A stretch of DNA of 7,991 bases from Eubacterium sp. (GTDB lineage: Bacteria > Bacillota > Clostridia > Lachnospirales > Lachnospiraceae), in contig JAILSA010000115.1 in NCBI GenBank assembly GCA_024697885.1, positions 1 through 7,991 of the forward strand, in the 5' to 3' direction. The position numbers were made by a program, and so were the translations under genes. Positions 1 to 6,578 of this stretch are shown in pieces. The notes beneath the pieces were generated by a model. The model searched no databases, was not told where the DNA came from, and was given only the letters and a program-made list of their open reading frames with translations. Each line of letters starts with the position of its first letter. Position 1 is the first letter of the stretch.

Positions 1-1
1 C

Positions 2-649
2 TCCCTGTCCATTGCAGACCGAATTGCCGTATGCAACCTCTGTGTGGAGGCGGGAGCAAAGACAGCCCTTATGGAAGTGGATGATGTGGCTATGGATTAT
101 CTCAAGGCCCATGGCAGAGAGCCAAAGGCCTGCTACCAGTCTGACCCGGATGCAATTTTTGCCCAGGTGATTGACATTGACCTTTCCACCATCCAGCCAA
201 TCGTTGCCAAGCCACACTTTGTGGACAATGTGGTACCGGCCAGGGAAGCTCTTGGCATCCACATTGATGAGGCCTTTTTGGGATCTTGTAACAACGGAAG
301 AATTGAGGACCTCAGAGTGGGGGCCCAGGTGATCAAGGGCAAAAAGGTAGCGCCTAAGGTGAGATTTTTGGTGGTGCCAGCCAGTCGCGCTGTCTACCGT
401 CAGGCCATGGAAGAGGGACTCCTGGACATCTTTATGGAGGCGGGAGCAATGGTTATGAATCCCAACTGTTCCGTCTGCTGGGGAGCCTGCCAGGGAGTCA
501 TCGGCCAGGGAGAGACCCTGATTTCTACAGGAACCCGTAACTTCAAGGGCCGTGCCGGTCACAAGGATTCCTTCGTGTATTTGGCATCTGCAGCAACTGT
601 AACAGCCTCTGCCATTGCGGGAGAGATCACTACAGCAGACCGAGTTTGA
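2..649 (+). CDS. LeuC-like aconitase-family dehydratase large subunit (3' part, 5' end outside window)
   Basis: This is the C-terminal half (about 215 residues) of a [4Fe-4S] hydro-lyase large subunit of the 3-isopropylmalate dehydratase/homoaconitase family, which moves a hydroxyl group by dehydration and rehydration. The frame is open from the left edge and begins SLSIADRIAVCN, the family's central block, followed by EAGAKTALMEVDD. Two of the cluster-ligand motifs are present: GSCNNGR (Cys codon at 287) and NCSVC (Cys codons at 467 and 476). The 60-residue spacing between the first and second cysteines equals that in classical LeuC. The end matches the family pattern (NFKGRAGH, YLASAATV, AIAGEIT). 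The stop is followed 19 nt later by a LeuD-type small subunit, its likely partner. A full LeuC is about 420 residues, so roughly half is missing to the left; nothing suggests the gene is broken. The family is certain. The substrate (isopropylmalate, citramalate, homoaconitate or dimethylmalate type) is not resolved. Confidence 0.93.
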   Translation, partial: SLSIADRIAVCNLCVEAGAKTALMEVDDVAMDYLKAHGREPKACYQSDPDAIFAQVIDIDLSTIQPIVAKPHFVDNVVPAREALGIHIDEAFLGSCNNGRIEDLRVGAQVIKGKKVAPKVRFLVVPASRAVYRQAMEEGLLDIFMEAGAMVMNPNCSVCWGACQGVIGQGETLISTGTRNFKGRAGHKDSFVYLASAATVTASAIAGEITTADRV

Positions 650-668
650 TAAAGTGGAGGTTAGAAAA

Positions 669-1166
669 ATGAGTGATACATCTTTTACAGCGAAAATCTG
701 GGTTTTAGGAGATGACATTGATACAGATATTATTTTGCCTACAGAGTATTTGGCCATGGAGACCGTAGAGGACATGAAACCCTATGCTTTTTCCCCTCTG
801 AGACCGGAGTTGGCAGGCCTGATTCAGCCAGGTGACATGATTGTAGCCGGCAAGAATTTTGGCTGCGGGTCCTCCCGCGAGCAGGCTCCTGAGGTGGTAA
901 AGGCCCTGGGAATTTCCTGTGTTGTAGCCAAGTCCTACGCCAGAATTTTTTTCCGCAATGCCATTAACAACGGTCTTCTCCTCATTGAAAATCCGGACCT
1001 CTATGATGTAGTGACGGAGGGAGAGACAGCCACTGTGACCCCGGGTAAGCAGATTGAGTACCAGGGCAAAACATTTGAAATCGCCTCTCTGCCAGACAAC
1101 CTGATGGAGATTCTCAATGCAGGGGGCTTGGTAAAGGCAATGCGCAAGAGAAACGGTTTGGATTAA
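669..1166 (+). CDS. LeuD-like dehydratase small subunit
   Basis: A 165-residue small (swivelling-domain) subunit of a two-subunit aconitase-family dehydratase; with a large subunit it forms the active site for isomerising a hydroxy-diacid. Motifs seen are GDDIDTD (14-20) followed by [18 protein letters not shown] (65-74), and [11 protein letters not shown] (about 93-103). The length matches the short archaeal/clostridial LeuD type (about 160-170) and not the roughly 200-residue E. coli form. The frame is open further upstream to 615, but that would overlap the preceding gene. The ATG at 669 has GGAGG at 656-660 with an 8-nt spacer, so it was chosen. The specificity loop after Asp-Thr-Asp reads YLAM (27-30). 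In methanogen enzymes this site is reported as YLRT in homoaconitases, so lack of Arg argues against a homoaconitase and fits isopropylmalate- or citramalate-like substrates. The gene sits between two different large-subunit genes in an apparent operon. Confidence 0.93.
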   Translation: MSDTSFTAKIWVLGDDIDTDIILPTEYLAMETVEDMKPYAFSPLRPELAGLIQPGDMIVAGKNFGCGSSREQAPEVVKALGISCVVAKSYARIFFRNAINNGLLLIENPDLYDVVTEGETATVTPGKQIEYQGKTFEIASLPDNLMEILNAGGLVKAMRKRNGLD

Positions 1167-1191
1167 GAGGCAGTCTGGAGGATAAAAAGAC

Positions 1192-2442
1192 ATGGAACAT
1201 ACTTTAATTGAAAAAGTAATTGGAAATAAAGTGGGCAAGGAGGTTTGCCCGGGAGATATTGTTACAGTAGATGTGGACTGGTGTATGATCGACGACATTA
1301 TGGTTCCCTTTGCTGTTCAGAAATTTGAGGAAATGGGATTTACCAAGGTTTGGGATCCGGACAAGGTGGTTTTGATTTACGACCATTTCCTGCCAGCTAC
1401 CCAGGTGGATGACACCCGTCACTTCCATGCGGGAGACGAGTTCGCCGACAAGTACGGCCTGAAAAATGTCCACCGGACAGACGGTATCTGCCACCAGCTC
1501 ATGACAGAGGCTGGCTATGTAAAGCCGGGAGATATTGCTTTTGGAACTGACAGTCACACCGTAACCTACGGCTGCGTGGGGGCTTTTTCCACAGGAATTG
1601 GTTACACAGAGATGGCTGGAATCCTGGGCACAGGAAAGCTTTGGCTCAAGGTGCCAGAATCCATTAAGGTTGTAGTGGAGGGAAAACTTCCATCCAACGT
1701 GACTTCCAAGGATGTAATTCTTCGTGTCATTGGAGATTTGACAGCCTCCGGCGCCACCTACCAGTCCCTGGAATTTTGTGGCGACACCTTTGATGACATG
1801 TCTGTTGCCAGCCGCATGACCATGACCAACATGGCAGTAGAGGCGGGAGCCAAGTGCGGAATTTTTGCCCCGGACCAAAAGACCTGTGACTACTGTGGCA
1901 TAGAATACACAGAGGAAATCAAGGCTTTGAGACCGGATGAAAATGCCAGGTACAGCAGGGTTCTCACCTACCGGGCAGAGGATTTGGTGCCAGTTATGGC
2001 CTGCCCATCTCTGGTGGACAACATCAAACCTATTTCAGAGATAAAGGGCACCAAGGTTGACCAGGTATTCCTCGGCTCTTGTACCAACGGCCGCCTGGAG
2101 GATTTGCAGACGGCAGCAGCTATTTTGAAGGGCAAGCATATTGCCCCATATTTAAAAATGATTGTGACTCCGGCCAGTCGAAAGATTTACCGCCAGGCCC
2201 TTGAAGATGGGACTCTGGGAATTTTGTCCGACGCCGGTGCCATTATTACCACGCCGGGCTGCGGCCTTTGCTGCGGACGCGGAGGCGGAATCCTCTGTGA
2301 CCACGAGGTGGTTGTGGCCACCAATAACCGAAACTTCTTAGGCCGTATGGGAACCAGCAAGGTAAATATTTACCTTGCCTCCCCAGCCAGCGCAGCGGCA
2401 ACCGCCCTGGCGGGAGAGATTACCGCAGCCCCACTACTCTGA
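1192..2442 (+). CDS. Second LeuC-like aconitase-family dehydratase large subunit
   Basis: A complete 416-residue large subunit of the 3-isopropylmalate dehydratase/aconitase family, full length for the family. Visible landmarks are YDHFLPAT with the conserved Asp-His, GTDSHTVTYG (active-site His region), EAGAKCGIFAPDQKT, GSCTNGR (C297), and GCGLC (C357, C360). The three cysteines that hold the [4Fe-4S] cluster are therefore present with the standard 60-residue spacing. The start has GGAGG at 1177-1181 with a 10-nt spacer. It is clearly not a recent copy of the partial gene at the left edge: the region after the last ligand is CCGRGGGI here and CWGACQGV there. It also has a CDYC motif (C232, C235) just after the DQKT block, and C361 next to the cluster ligand C360. 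It lies 25 nt after the LeuD-type gene and probably shares that small subunit with the other large subunit. The substrate is not determinable from sequence; 2,3-dimethylmalate-dehydratase-like or citramalate-type activity are alternatives to LeuC proper. Confidence 0.93.
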   Translation: MEHTLIEKVIGNKVGKEVCPGDIVTVDVDWCMIDDIMVPFAVQKFEEMGFTKVWDPDKVVLIYDHFLPATQVDDTRHFHAGDEFADKYGLKNVHRTDGICHQLMTEAGYVKPGDIAFGTDSHTVTYGCVGAFSTGIGYTEMAGILGTGKLWLKVPESIKVVVEGKLPSNVTSKDVILRVIGDLTASGATYQSLEFCGDTFDDMSVASRMTMTNMAVEAGAKCGIFAPDQKTCDYCGIEYTEEIKALRPDENARYSRVLTYRAEDLVPVMACPSLVDNIKPISEIKGTKVDQVFLGSCTNGRLEDLQTAAAILKGKHIAPYLKMIVTPASRKIYRQALEDGTLGILSDAGAIITTPGCGLCCGRGGGILCDHEVVVATNNRNFLGRMGTSKVNIYLASPASAAATALAGEITAAPLL

Positions 2443-2461
2443 TGCTTTAGGAGGGGCTTCC

Positions 2462-2971
2462 ATGAGAACTCAGGAAAAAGTAATCCGTCAAAAATACAGG
2501 GATTTAGTGAAAAAATTGATTGAGAAAAAAATCAGCCTGTCCACCATGGAGTCGGCCACAGGGGGCCAGATTGCCTCCCTGATTACAGACACAGAAGGGG
2601 CATCGGAGATTTTTCCAGGAGGAATGGTGACCTATTCCAACCGGACCAAGATGGAGGCGGGTATAGACCCTGACTTGATTAGGAGCTACAGCGTCTACTC
2701 CCAGCAGGTGGCGGGAGCCATGGCCGAGTGCTGTAAGCAAAAGCTGGGGACGGATTTGGGAATTGGCGTCACGGGAACTATGGCAAATATAGACCCGGCC
2801 AATCCCAAGGATTCGGAGCCGGGTCATGTATACCTTGGCCTGGCCTACGGAGACCAGACCAGAACTTATGAAATTTGCCTGCCAGTTATGGAAAGCCGCC
2901 TGGCCTATAAACTGGCAGTGGCAGAAAAAATCTGCCGGGAAATTGAATATTTAACTCAGTCACTCGATTAA
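2462..2971 (+). CDS. CinA C-terminal-domain protein (nicotinamide-nucleotide amidase family, variant)
   Basis: A 169-residue stand-alone CinA C-terminal domain, the family of PncC, which deamidates nicotinamide mononucleotide to nicotinate mononucleotide in pyridine-nucleotide recycling; cytoplasmic. Seen in sequence are an ESATGG motif (30-35) where the family has ESCTGG, with the candidate catalytic Ser31 kept; GGMVTYSNRTK (53-63), giving the conserved Tyr58 and Lys63; and VTGTMANIDPANP (103-115) where typical members have VTGIAGPGGG. The N-terminal molybdopterin-binding-like domain of full CinA is absent, as in PncC. A longer frame begins at 2375 but would overlap the previous gene. The ATG at 2462 is preceded by AGGAGG (2449-2454) with a 7-nt spacer. 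It is the last gene of the left operon, 19 nt after the second large subunit, and is followed by a hairpin terminator. The family is certain. Enzyme activity is less so, because the Gly-rich loop is replaced. Why it is coupled to a hydro-lyase is unclear. Confidence 0.85.
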   Translation: MRTQEKVIRQKYRDLVKKLIEKKISLSTMESATGGQIASLITDTEGASEIFPGGMVTYSNRTKMEAGIDPDLIRSYSVYSQQVAGAMAECCKQKLGTDLGIGVTGTMANIDPANPKDSEPGHVYLGLAYGDQTRTYEICLPVMESRLAYKLAVAEKICREIEYLTQSLD

Positions 2972-2978
2972 AACCAGG

Positions 2979-3010
2979 ATCTGGAGGAATTATTTTCTCC
3001 AGATTTTTCT
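2979..3010 (+). terminator. Rho-independent terminator of the left operon
   Basis: An 11-bp stem with one G-T pair (arms 2979-2989 and 2994-3004) and a TTAT loop is followed by TTTTTCTTT on the + strand. It lies 7 nt after the CinA-family stop. The stop codon of the opposing CoA-transferase gene (TAA on the minus strand, 2990-2992) falls inside the loop, so the hairpin overlaps both genes' ends. On the minus strand the sequence after the stem has only a short T-run (CCTGGTTTTAAT), so termination is probably stronger for the + operon, with possible weaker use in the other direction. Confidence 0.8.
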
Positions 3011-4312
3011 TTCCTTGGCCTGGGCGATCAGGTCGTCGCGAAAATCCGGATGGGCAATGGAAATCAGGCGCTCCGCCCGCTCCCAGGAGGTGGCCCCCTC
3101 CAAATTTACCACCCCGTACTCCGTGGCCACATAGTAAATCTGGCTTCTAGGGGAGGTAATGATTTCCCCATTAAAGGCGGGCTGGATGCAGGAGACCACC
3201 TTGCCGTCCTTGCCGGTGTAGGTGGAGTTGAGGCAGATAAAGGCCTTGCCACCCTTGGAGATGGAGGCTCCCTCGAGGAAGTCTAACTGGCCGCCGGTGC
3301 CGGAAATCTGTCGGCTGCCCACGCTCTCAGAGCTGACCTGGCCGTAGAGGTCCACGCTGATACAGCTGTTGATGGAAATCATGTTGTCAATCTGGCCAAT
3401 GACCTCGGGCTTGTTGACGTACTCCAGAGGGTAGGCCTTAATGCTTGGGTTGTTGTCCAGCCAGTCGTAGAGTTCCTGAGACCCCAGGGCAAAACCCAAA
3501 ACGCTCTTGTAGCGGTTGAGATTTTTCTTCTTATTGGTGAGCTTGCCCGCCCGGTGAAGCTCCAGGTAGGCGTCGGAACAGAGCTCCGTGTGCATGCCCA
3601 AATCCTTCAAATCCGACTGGGCCAAAAGTTTTCCCACCGCATTTGGCATGCCTCCAATACCGATTTGCAGGGTAGACCCGTCCTTGATGTAGGGGAGGAT
3701 GAGCTCGGCAATGGCCTTTTCCTGAGGGGTAATTGGGTGGGGTTTAGGTGAGTCCAGAGCATCGTGTGGCCCCTCCACCACATAGTCCACCTCAGAGATG
3801 TGGACGCAGTCGTCGTAGCCTCCTCGCACATTGGGGAGGTTTTCATTGATTTCCAAAATCACAATGTCTGCCTGGCGAAGGATTTCCGCCGAGGTTCCCG
3901 TATTCAGGGAAAAATTAAAATAGCCGTGGCGGTCCATGGGTGGCACGGAAATCATGGCCACATCCACATGGAGAAAAAACTTGTAGTAGGCAGTCAGGTT
4001 GTGAAAGACCATAGGGGTAAAAAAGCAGAGGCCCCGGTCGCACAGCTTGCGCTCGTAGGAGGAGCAGTGCCAGGTATTGTAGACAAAATGCTTCTGGCTC
4101 TCATCGCACTCCGCCACCTCAATAGGGCCGGGAAGCAGGTTGCCTCGAATTTTTACATCCCAGAGCTCGTCCCGGCGCTTGGCCAGGGCCCGGTCTAGAA
4201 GAACCGGCTTGGCAGTACAGGAGGTGTAATCCACCCAGTCCCCGTCCTTGACCACCTTGACAGCCTCTTCCGGACTCCTTAATTTTCCTCGGTATTCTGC
4301 GTAGTAATCCAT
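2990..4312 (-). CDS. Acetyl-CoA hydrolase/transferase-family CoA-transferase (butyryl-CoA:acetate / 4-hydroxybutyrate CoA-transferase type)
   Basis: A 440-residue family I CoA-transferase, which moves CoA between acyl-CoA and a carboxylate (typically acetate) through a glutamyl-CoA intermediate; cytoplasmic. In anaerobes such enzymes close butyrate, propionate or 4-hydroxybutyrate fermentation routes. Landmarks seen are GDWVDY near the N-terminus (24-29), PPMDRHGYFNF (124-134), LQIGIGGMPNAVG (215-227), HTELCSDAY (241-249) with the likely catalytic Glu243, SGTGGQLDF (337-345), TEYGVVNL (397-404) and a C-terminal AHPDFRDDL (420-428). The length matches the usual 430-450. The start ATG at 4312 has GAGAGGG upstream (plus-strand 4321-4327) with an 8-nt spacer. 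It is a single-gene unit, convergent with the left operon and divergent from the SPFH gene. It resembles gut butyryl-CoA:acetate transferases but differs at several places (for example a Cys-rich WHCSSYERKLCDRGLC segment), so the acyl substrate is not fixed. A link with the neighbouring hydro-lyases is only positional. Confidence 0.9.
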   Translation of the reverse strand: MDYYAEYRGKLRSPEEAVKVVKDGDWVDYTSCTAKPVLLDRALAKRRDELWDVKIRGNLLPGPIEVAECDESQKHFVYNTWHCSSYERKLCDRGLCFFTPMVFHNLTAYYKFFLHVDVAMISVPPMDRHGYFNFSLNTGTSAEILRQADIVILEINENLPNVRGGYDDCVHISEVDYVVEGPHDALDSPKPHPITPQEKAIAELILPYIKDGSTLQIGIGGMPNAVGKLLAQSDLKDLGMHTELCSDAYLELHRAGKLTNKKKNLNRYKSVLGFALGSQELYDWLDNNPSIKAYPLEYVNKPEVIGQIDNMISINSCISVDLYGQVSSESVGSRQISGTGGQLDFLEGASISKGGKAFICLNSTYTGKDGKVVSCIQPAFNGEIITSPRSQIYYVATEYGVVNLEGATSWERAERLISIAHPDFRDDLIAQAKERKIWRK

Positions 4313-4327
4313 AATTTAATCCCTCTC

Positions 4328-4344
4328 TTTCCCCTGGCGGGAAA
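4328..4344. promoter_or_regulatory. Palindrome, candidate operator in CoA-transferase 5' leader
   Basis: TTTCCC and GGGAAA form a perfect 6-bp inverted repeat separated by 5 nt. It lies between the predicted minus-strand promoter and the CoA-transferase ribosome binding site, a position suited to repression of that gene. No regulator is identified, and a 6-bp palindrome can occur by chance. Confidence 0.35.
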
Positions 4345-4365
4345 CAATCCCCAAAATCTACCTCT

Positions 4366-4374
4366 ATCATAACA
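4366..4374 (-). promoter_or_regulatory. Candidate extended -10 promoter for the CoA-transferase gene
   Basis: Read on the minus strand, TGT-TATGAT matches an extended -10 element (TGn followed by a near-consensus -10 hexamer). No good -35 hexamer sits at 16-18 nt, as is common with extended -10 promoters. It would start transcription about 45 nt ahead of the CoA-transferase ATG. Confidence 0.4.
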
Positions 4375-4414
4375 TATTTACCAAAGGATTTCTCTTTTAT
4401 TTGGTCTTTTTTTG

Positions 4415-4423
4415 TGGTATTAT
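4415..4423 (+). promoter_or_regulatory. Candidate extended -10 promoter for the SPFH operon
   Basis: TGG-TATTAT is an extended -10 element (TGn plus 5/6 match to TATAAT). It is preceded by a T-rich tract (4395-4413), with only a weak -35 (TTTTAT at 4395-4400, 17-nt spacing). It lies about 37 nt ahead of the SPFH start codon, leaving room for a short leader containing AGGAGG at 4447-4452. No Fur-box-like or other clear operator is evident around it. Confidence 0.45.
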
Positions 4424-4459
4424 GAACTATATATCCTAAAGGGAAAAGGAGGAAAAACC

Positions 4460-5803
4460 ATGGGATTGATTAAAGCAATTGCAGGAGCGATTCAGGGACA
4501 GATGGCAGACCAGTGGAAAGAGTATTTTTACTGTGATTCCATGTCCAATGAGGTTTTGATGACTAAGTGCCAGAAGAGAACAAATAGCAAGTTTGGCACC
4601 AAGAACAATGGAAATGATAATTTGATTACCAACGGATCTGTCATCGCAGTCAATGAGGGACAGTGTATGATTATTGTAGATCAGGGTAAAGTAGTAGAGT
4701 TTTGTGCAGAGCCTGGAGAGTTTTTGTATGACACCTCTTCCGAGCCAAGTTTGCTCTATGGAAGTCTGGGGGAGACTATTAAACAGACCTTCTCCAATGT
4801 AGGTAAGCGTTTTACCTTCGGTGGTGACACAGGAAAGGACCAGAGAGTTTACTTCTTCAACACCAAGGAGATTATGGGCAACAAGTACGGAACAGCCAGT
4901 CCAGTGCCATTCCGCGTGGTGGATGCCAATATTAATTTGGATGTGGACATCAGCGTTCGCTGTAACGGAGAGTATTCCTTCCAGATTGTGGACCCACTTT
5001 TGTTCTACACCAATGTGGCTGCCAATGTGACAGACGAGTACAGGGTAGACACCATTGAGAGCCAGTTAAAAACTGAGCTTATGACTGCCCTGCAGCCTGC
5101 CTTTGCAGAGATTTCCGCCATGGGAATTCGATACAGTGCAGTGCCTGCCCACACCATGGAGTTGGCAGAGGCTCTCAACAAGCAGTTGTCTGAGAGATGG
5201 ACCAAGCTTCGTGGAATCAAGGTGGTTTCCTTCGGTGTAAATGCCATCAAGGCATCCGAGGAAGACGAGCAGATGATCAAAGATCTGCAGAAGACAGCAG
5301 TATTTACCAATGCCAGCATGCTGGGTGCCAAGATTGGTAGTGCTCAGGCTGAGGCTATGGTGGCAGCAGCTTCTAACGAGTCCACAGGACCAATGATGGC
5401 CTTTGCGGGAATGAATTTGGCAAACCAGGCCGGTGGTATGAATGCCCAGGGACTTATGCAGATGGGACAGCAGCAGGCAGCAGCGCAGCAGGCGGCTCAG
5501 GCTCAGGCACAGCCTCAGGCAGCTGCCGGTGGAGCTAGTTGGACCTGTGCATGTGGAACCACCAACACTGGAAAATTCTGTGCAGAGTGTGGAAAACCAA
5601 TGCCAGAGCCAGTAATGGGATGGACCTGTTCCTGTGGTGCCATTAACCAGGGCAAATTCTGCCAGGAGTGCGGAGCCAAGAAGCCAGCAGGTGCACCACT
5701 TTACAAGTGTGATAAGTGTGGTTGGACTCCAGAGGACCCACACAATCCACCTAAGTTCTGCCCAGAGTGCGGAGATGTATTTGACGAAAATGATATTCAG
5801 TAA
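4460..5803 (+). CDS. SPFH (flotillin-like) domain protein with three C-terminal zinc ribbons, YdjI-like
   Basis: A 447-residue protein of the bacterial SPFH/virion-core-protein-like family (B. subtilis YdjI type). SPFH proteins oligomerise on membranes and organise membrane domains; B. subtilis YdjI works with YdjG/YdjH and PspA in envelope stress. The N-terminal about 1-280 is the SPFH region: it opens with a short amphipathic segment (MGLIKAIAGAIQ), followed by VNEGQCMIIVDQGKV and a long helical portion (about 205-315). A Q/A-rich linker (337-356) leads to three zinc ribbons: C363-C365/C374-C377, C390-C392/C401-C404, and C417-C420/C434-C437. There is no N-terminal transmembrane helix, so it is probably peripheral. 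YdjI itself is shorter, about 320 residues. The frame is open to 4412, but the ATG at 4460 has AGGAGG (4447-4452) with a 7-nt spacer. It is the first gene of a four-gene run. Proline codons are mostly CCA/CCT, unlike the adjacent CoA-transferase gene, perhaps reflecting higher expression. Confidence 0.88.
   Translation: MGLIKAIAGAIQGQMADQWKEYFYCDSMSNEVLMTKCQKRTNSKFGTKNNGNDNLITNGSVIAVNEGQCMIIVDQGKVVEFCAEPGEFLYDTSSEPSLLYGSLGETIKQTFSNVGKRFTFGGDTGKDQRVYFFNTKEIMGNKYGTASPVPFRVVDANINLDVDISVRCNGEYSFQIVDPLLFYTNVAANVTDEYRVDTIESQLKTELMTALQPAFAEISAMGIRYSAVPAHTMELAEALNKQLSERWTKLRGIKVVSFGVNAIKASEEDEQMIKDLQKTAVFTNASMLGAKIGSAQAEAMVAAASNESTGPMMAFAGMNLANQAGGMNAQGLMQMGQQQAAAQQAAQAQAQPQAAAGGASWTCACGTTNTGKFCAECGKPMPEPVMGWTCSCGAINQGKFCQECGAKKPAGAPLYKCDKCGWTPEDPHNPPKFCPECGDVFDENDIQ
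5468..5527 (+). repeat. Q/A-rich low-complexity linker coding repeat
   Basis: A run of CAG, GCA, GCG and GCT codons encodes residues 337-356 of the SPFH protein (QQQ-AAA-QQ-AA then Q-A alternation). It links the helical SPFH part to the zinc ribbons. The CAG/GCN repetition makes length variation by slippage plausible. Confidence 0.7.
5540..5674 (+). repeat. Tandem duplicated zinc-ribbon units (81-bp period)
   Basis: Two copies of a WTCxCGxxNxGKFCxECG unit begin at 5540 and 5621, 81 bp (27 codons) apart, each 54 bp long. They are similar at the DNA level as well as in protein (both open TGGACCTGT). This indicates internal duplication of one ribbon. The third ribbon of the SPFH protein (C417 to C437) has a longer loop and is not a copy. 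Confidence 0.75.
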
Positions 5804-5816
5804 TTAGGAATTTTTC

Positions 5817-6578
5817 ATGAGATATATTATTTATTTTATAGTGATAGGATTTGTGTTAGGAGCGGTGATTACAGGTGTTAGCCTCTATCGCAAGATAAAA
5901 AGGAATGTCCGGGATTTTTCCCGGCAGGCCTTTGGCACAGACGATATCAAAGCGGGAGTCAGGGCCATGCAGGAAGAAGTGGCCAACACCCCCAAGTCCG
6001 TATCCGGGATGACAAGTCTTATGCTTCCCAAGATTAGCAGGGACTTTCCGGATTTTAATTATGACGAGGCCAAGAGTAGGACAGAGGCAGAGCTCATTTC
6101 CTTTCTCCAAGCCCTAGACGAGAACCGTCCAGAGCTTATGCTAGAGGGAACGGAGGAGATGAGAAGGCAGCTGTCAGCCCAGATTCAGTCCAACAGGGAC
6201 CAGGGCCTTCGCACACGATTTCAACAGGTGAAAATTCACAGGACGGAGATCCACCAATACCGCAATACTGCGGGTCGCTGTGTTATCACTTTTCAGACCG
6301 CATTGGAATGTTATTCCTATGTGACAGATACTAAGGGCAAGCTGGTTTCCGGCTCCAGGGACTACAAGTACCAGACCAAGTTCAACACGGACTTAATCTA
6401 CATCCAGGACCGGGATTTGGTGGAAAAAGAGACAGACGCAGCTCTGGGGATCAACTGTCCAAATTGTGGTGCACCTTTGAAAAATTTAGGCGCCAAGCAC
6501 TGTGAGTATTGCGGGTCCCCTGTGGTGGAACTCAATATCCGGACTTGGAATTACAGCCTAATTAAGGAAGTAAAGTAG
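5817..6578 (+). CDS. Membrane-anchored Tim44-like domain protein with C-terminal zinc ribbon
   Basis: A 253-residue protein. Residues about 3-24 are a single hydrophobic helix with Gly at 11, 15 and 20, followed by a basic patch (RKIKRNVR), which favours an N-out, C-in anchor. The middle (about 75-205) looks like a Tim44-like/NTF2-fold domain: FPDFNYDEAKSRTE, then helices, then beta-rich segments with GRCVITFQTALE and YKYQTKFNTDLIYI. The C-terminus carries one zinc ribbon, C214-C217/C229-C232. The domain set resembles the zinc-ribbon membrane partners that accompany YdjI-type SPFH proteins, so a complex with the product 13 nt upstream is likely, but this is inference. Only a weak AGGAA (5806-5810, 6-nt spacer) precedes the ATG, so translation may depend on the upstream gene. 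Exact function is unknown. A Tim44 match is by pattern only and would need a profile search. Confidence 0.75.
   Translation: MRYIIYFIVIGFVLGAVITGVSLYRKIKRNVRDFSRQAFGTDDIKAGVRAMQEEVANTPKSVSGMTSLMLPKISRDFPDFNYDEAKSRTEAELISFLQALDENRPELMLEGTEEMRRQLSAQIQSNRDQGLRTRFQQVKIHRTEIHQYRNTAGRCVITFQTALECYSYVTDTKGKLVSGSRDYKYQTKFNTDLIYIQDRDLVEKETDAALGINCPNCGAPLKNLGAKHCEYCGSPVVELNIRTWNYSLIKEVK

Noticed and set aside
615..668. N-terminal extension of the small dehydratase subunit by 18 residues.
   Set aside because: It would overlap the preceding gene and lacks family similarity; ATG 669 has GGAGG at proper spacing.
2375..2461. N-terminal extension of the CinA-family protein by 29 residues, rich in Pro, Gln and Arg.
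   Set aside because: It is the out-of-frame reading of the end of the second large-subunit gene; ATG 2462 has AGGAGG 7 nt upstream.
5066..5743. Long minus-strand open frame (225 codons) opposite the SPFH gene.
   Set aside because: Its low-complexity Leu/Ser/Cys/His composition mirrors the Q/A and Cys-rich codons of the real gene on the other strand; there is no family motif or ribosome binding site.
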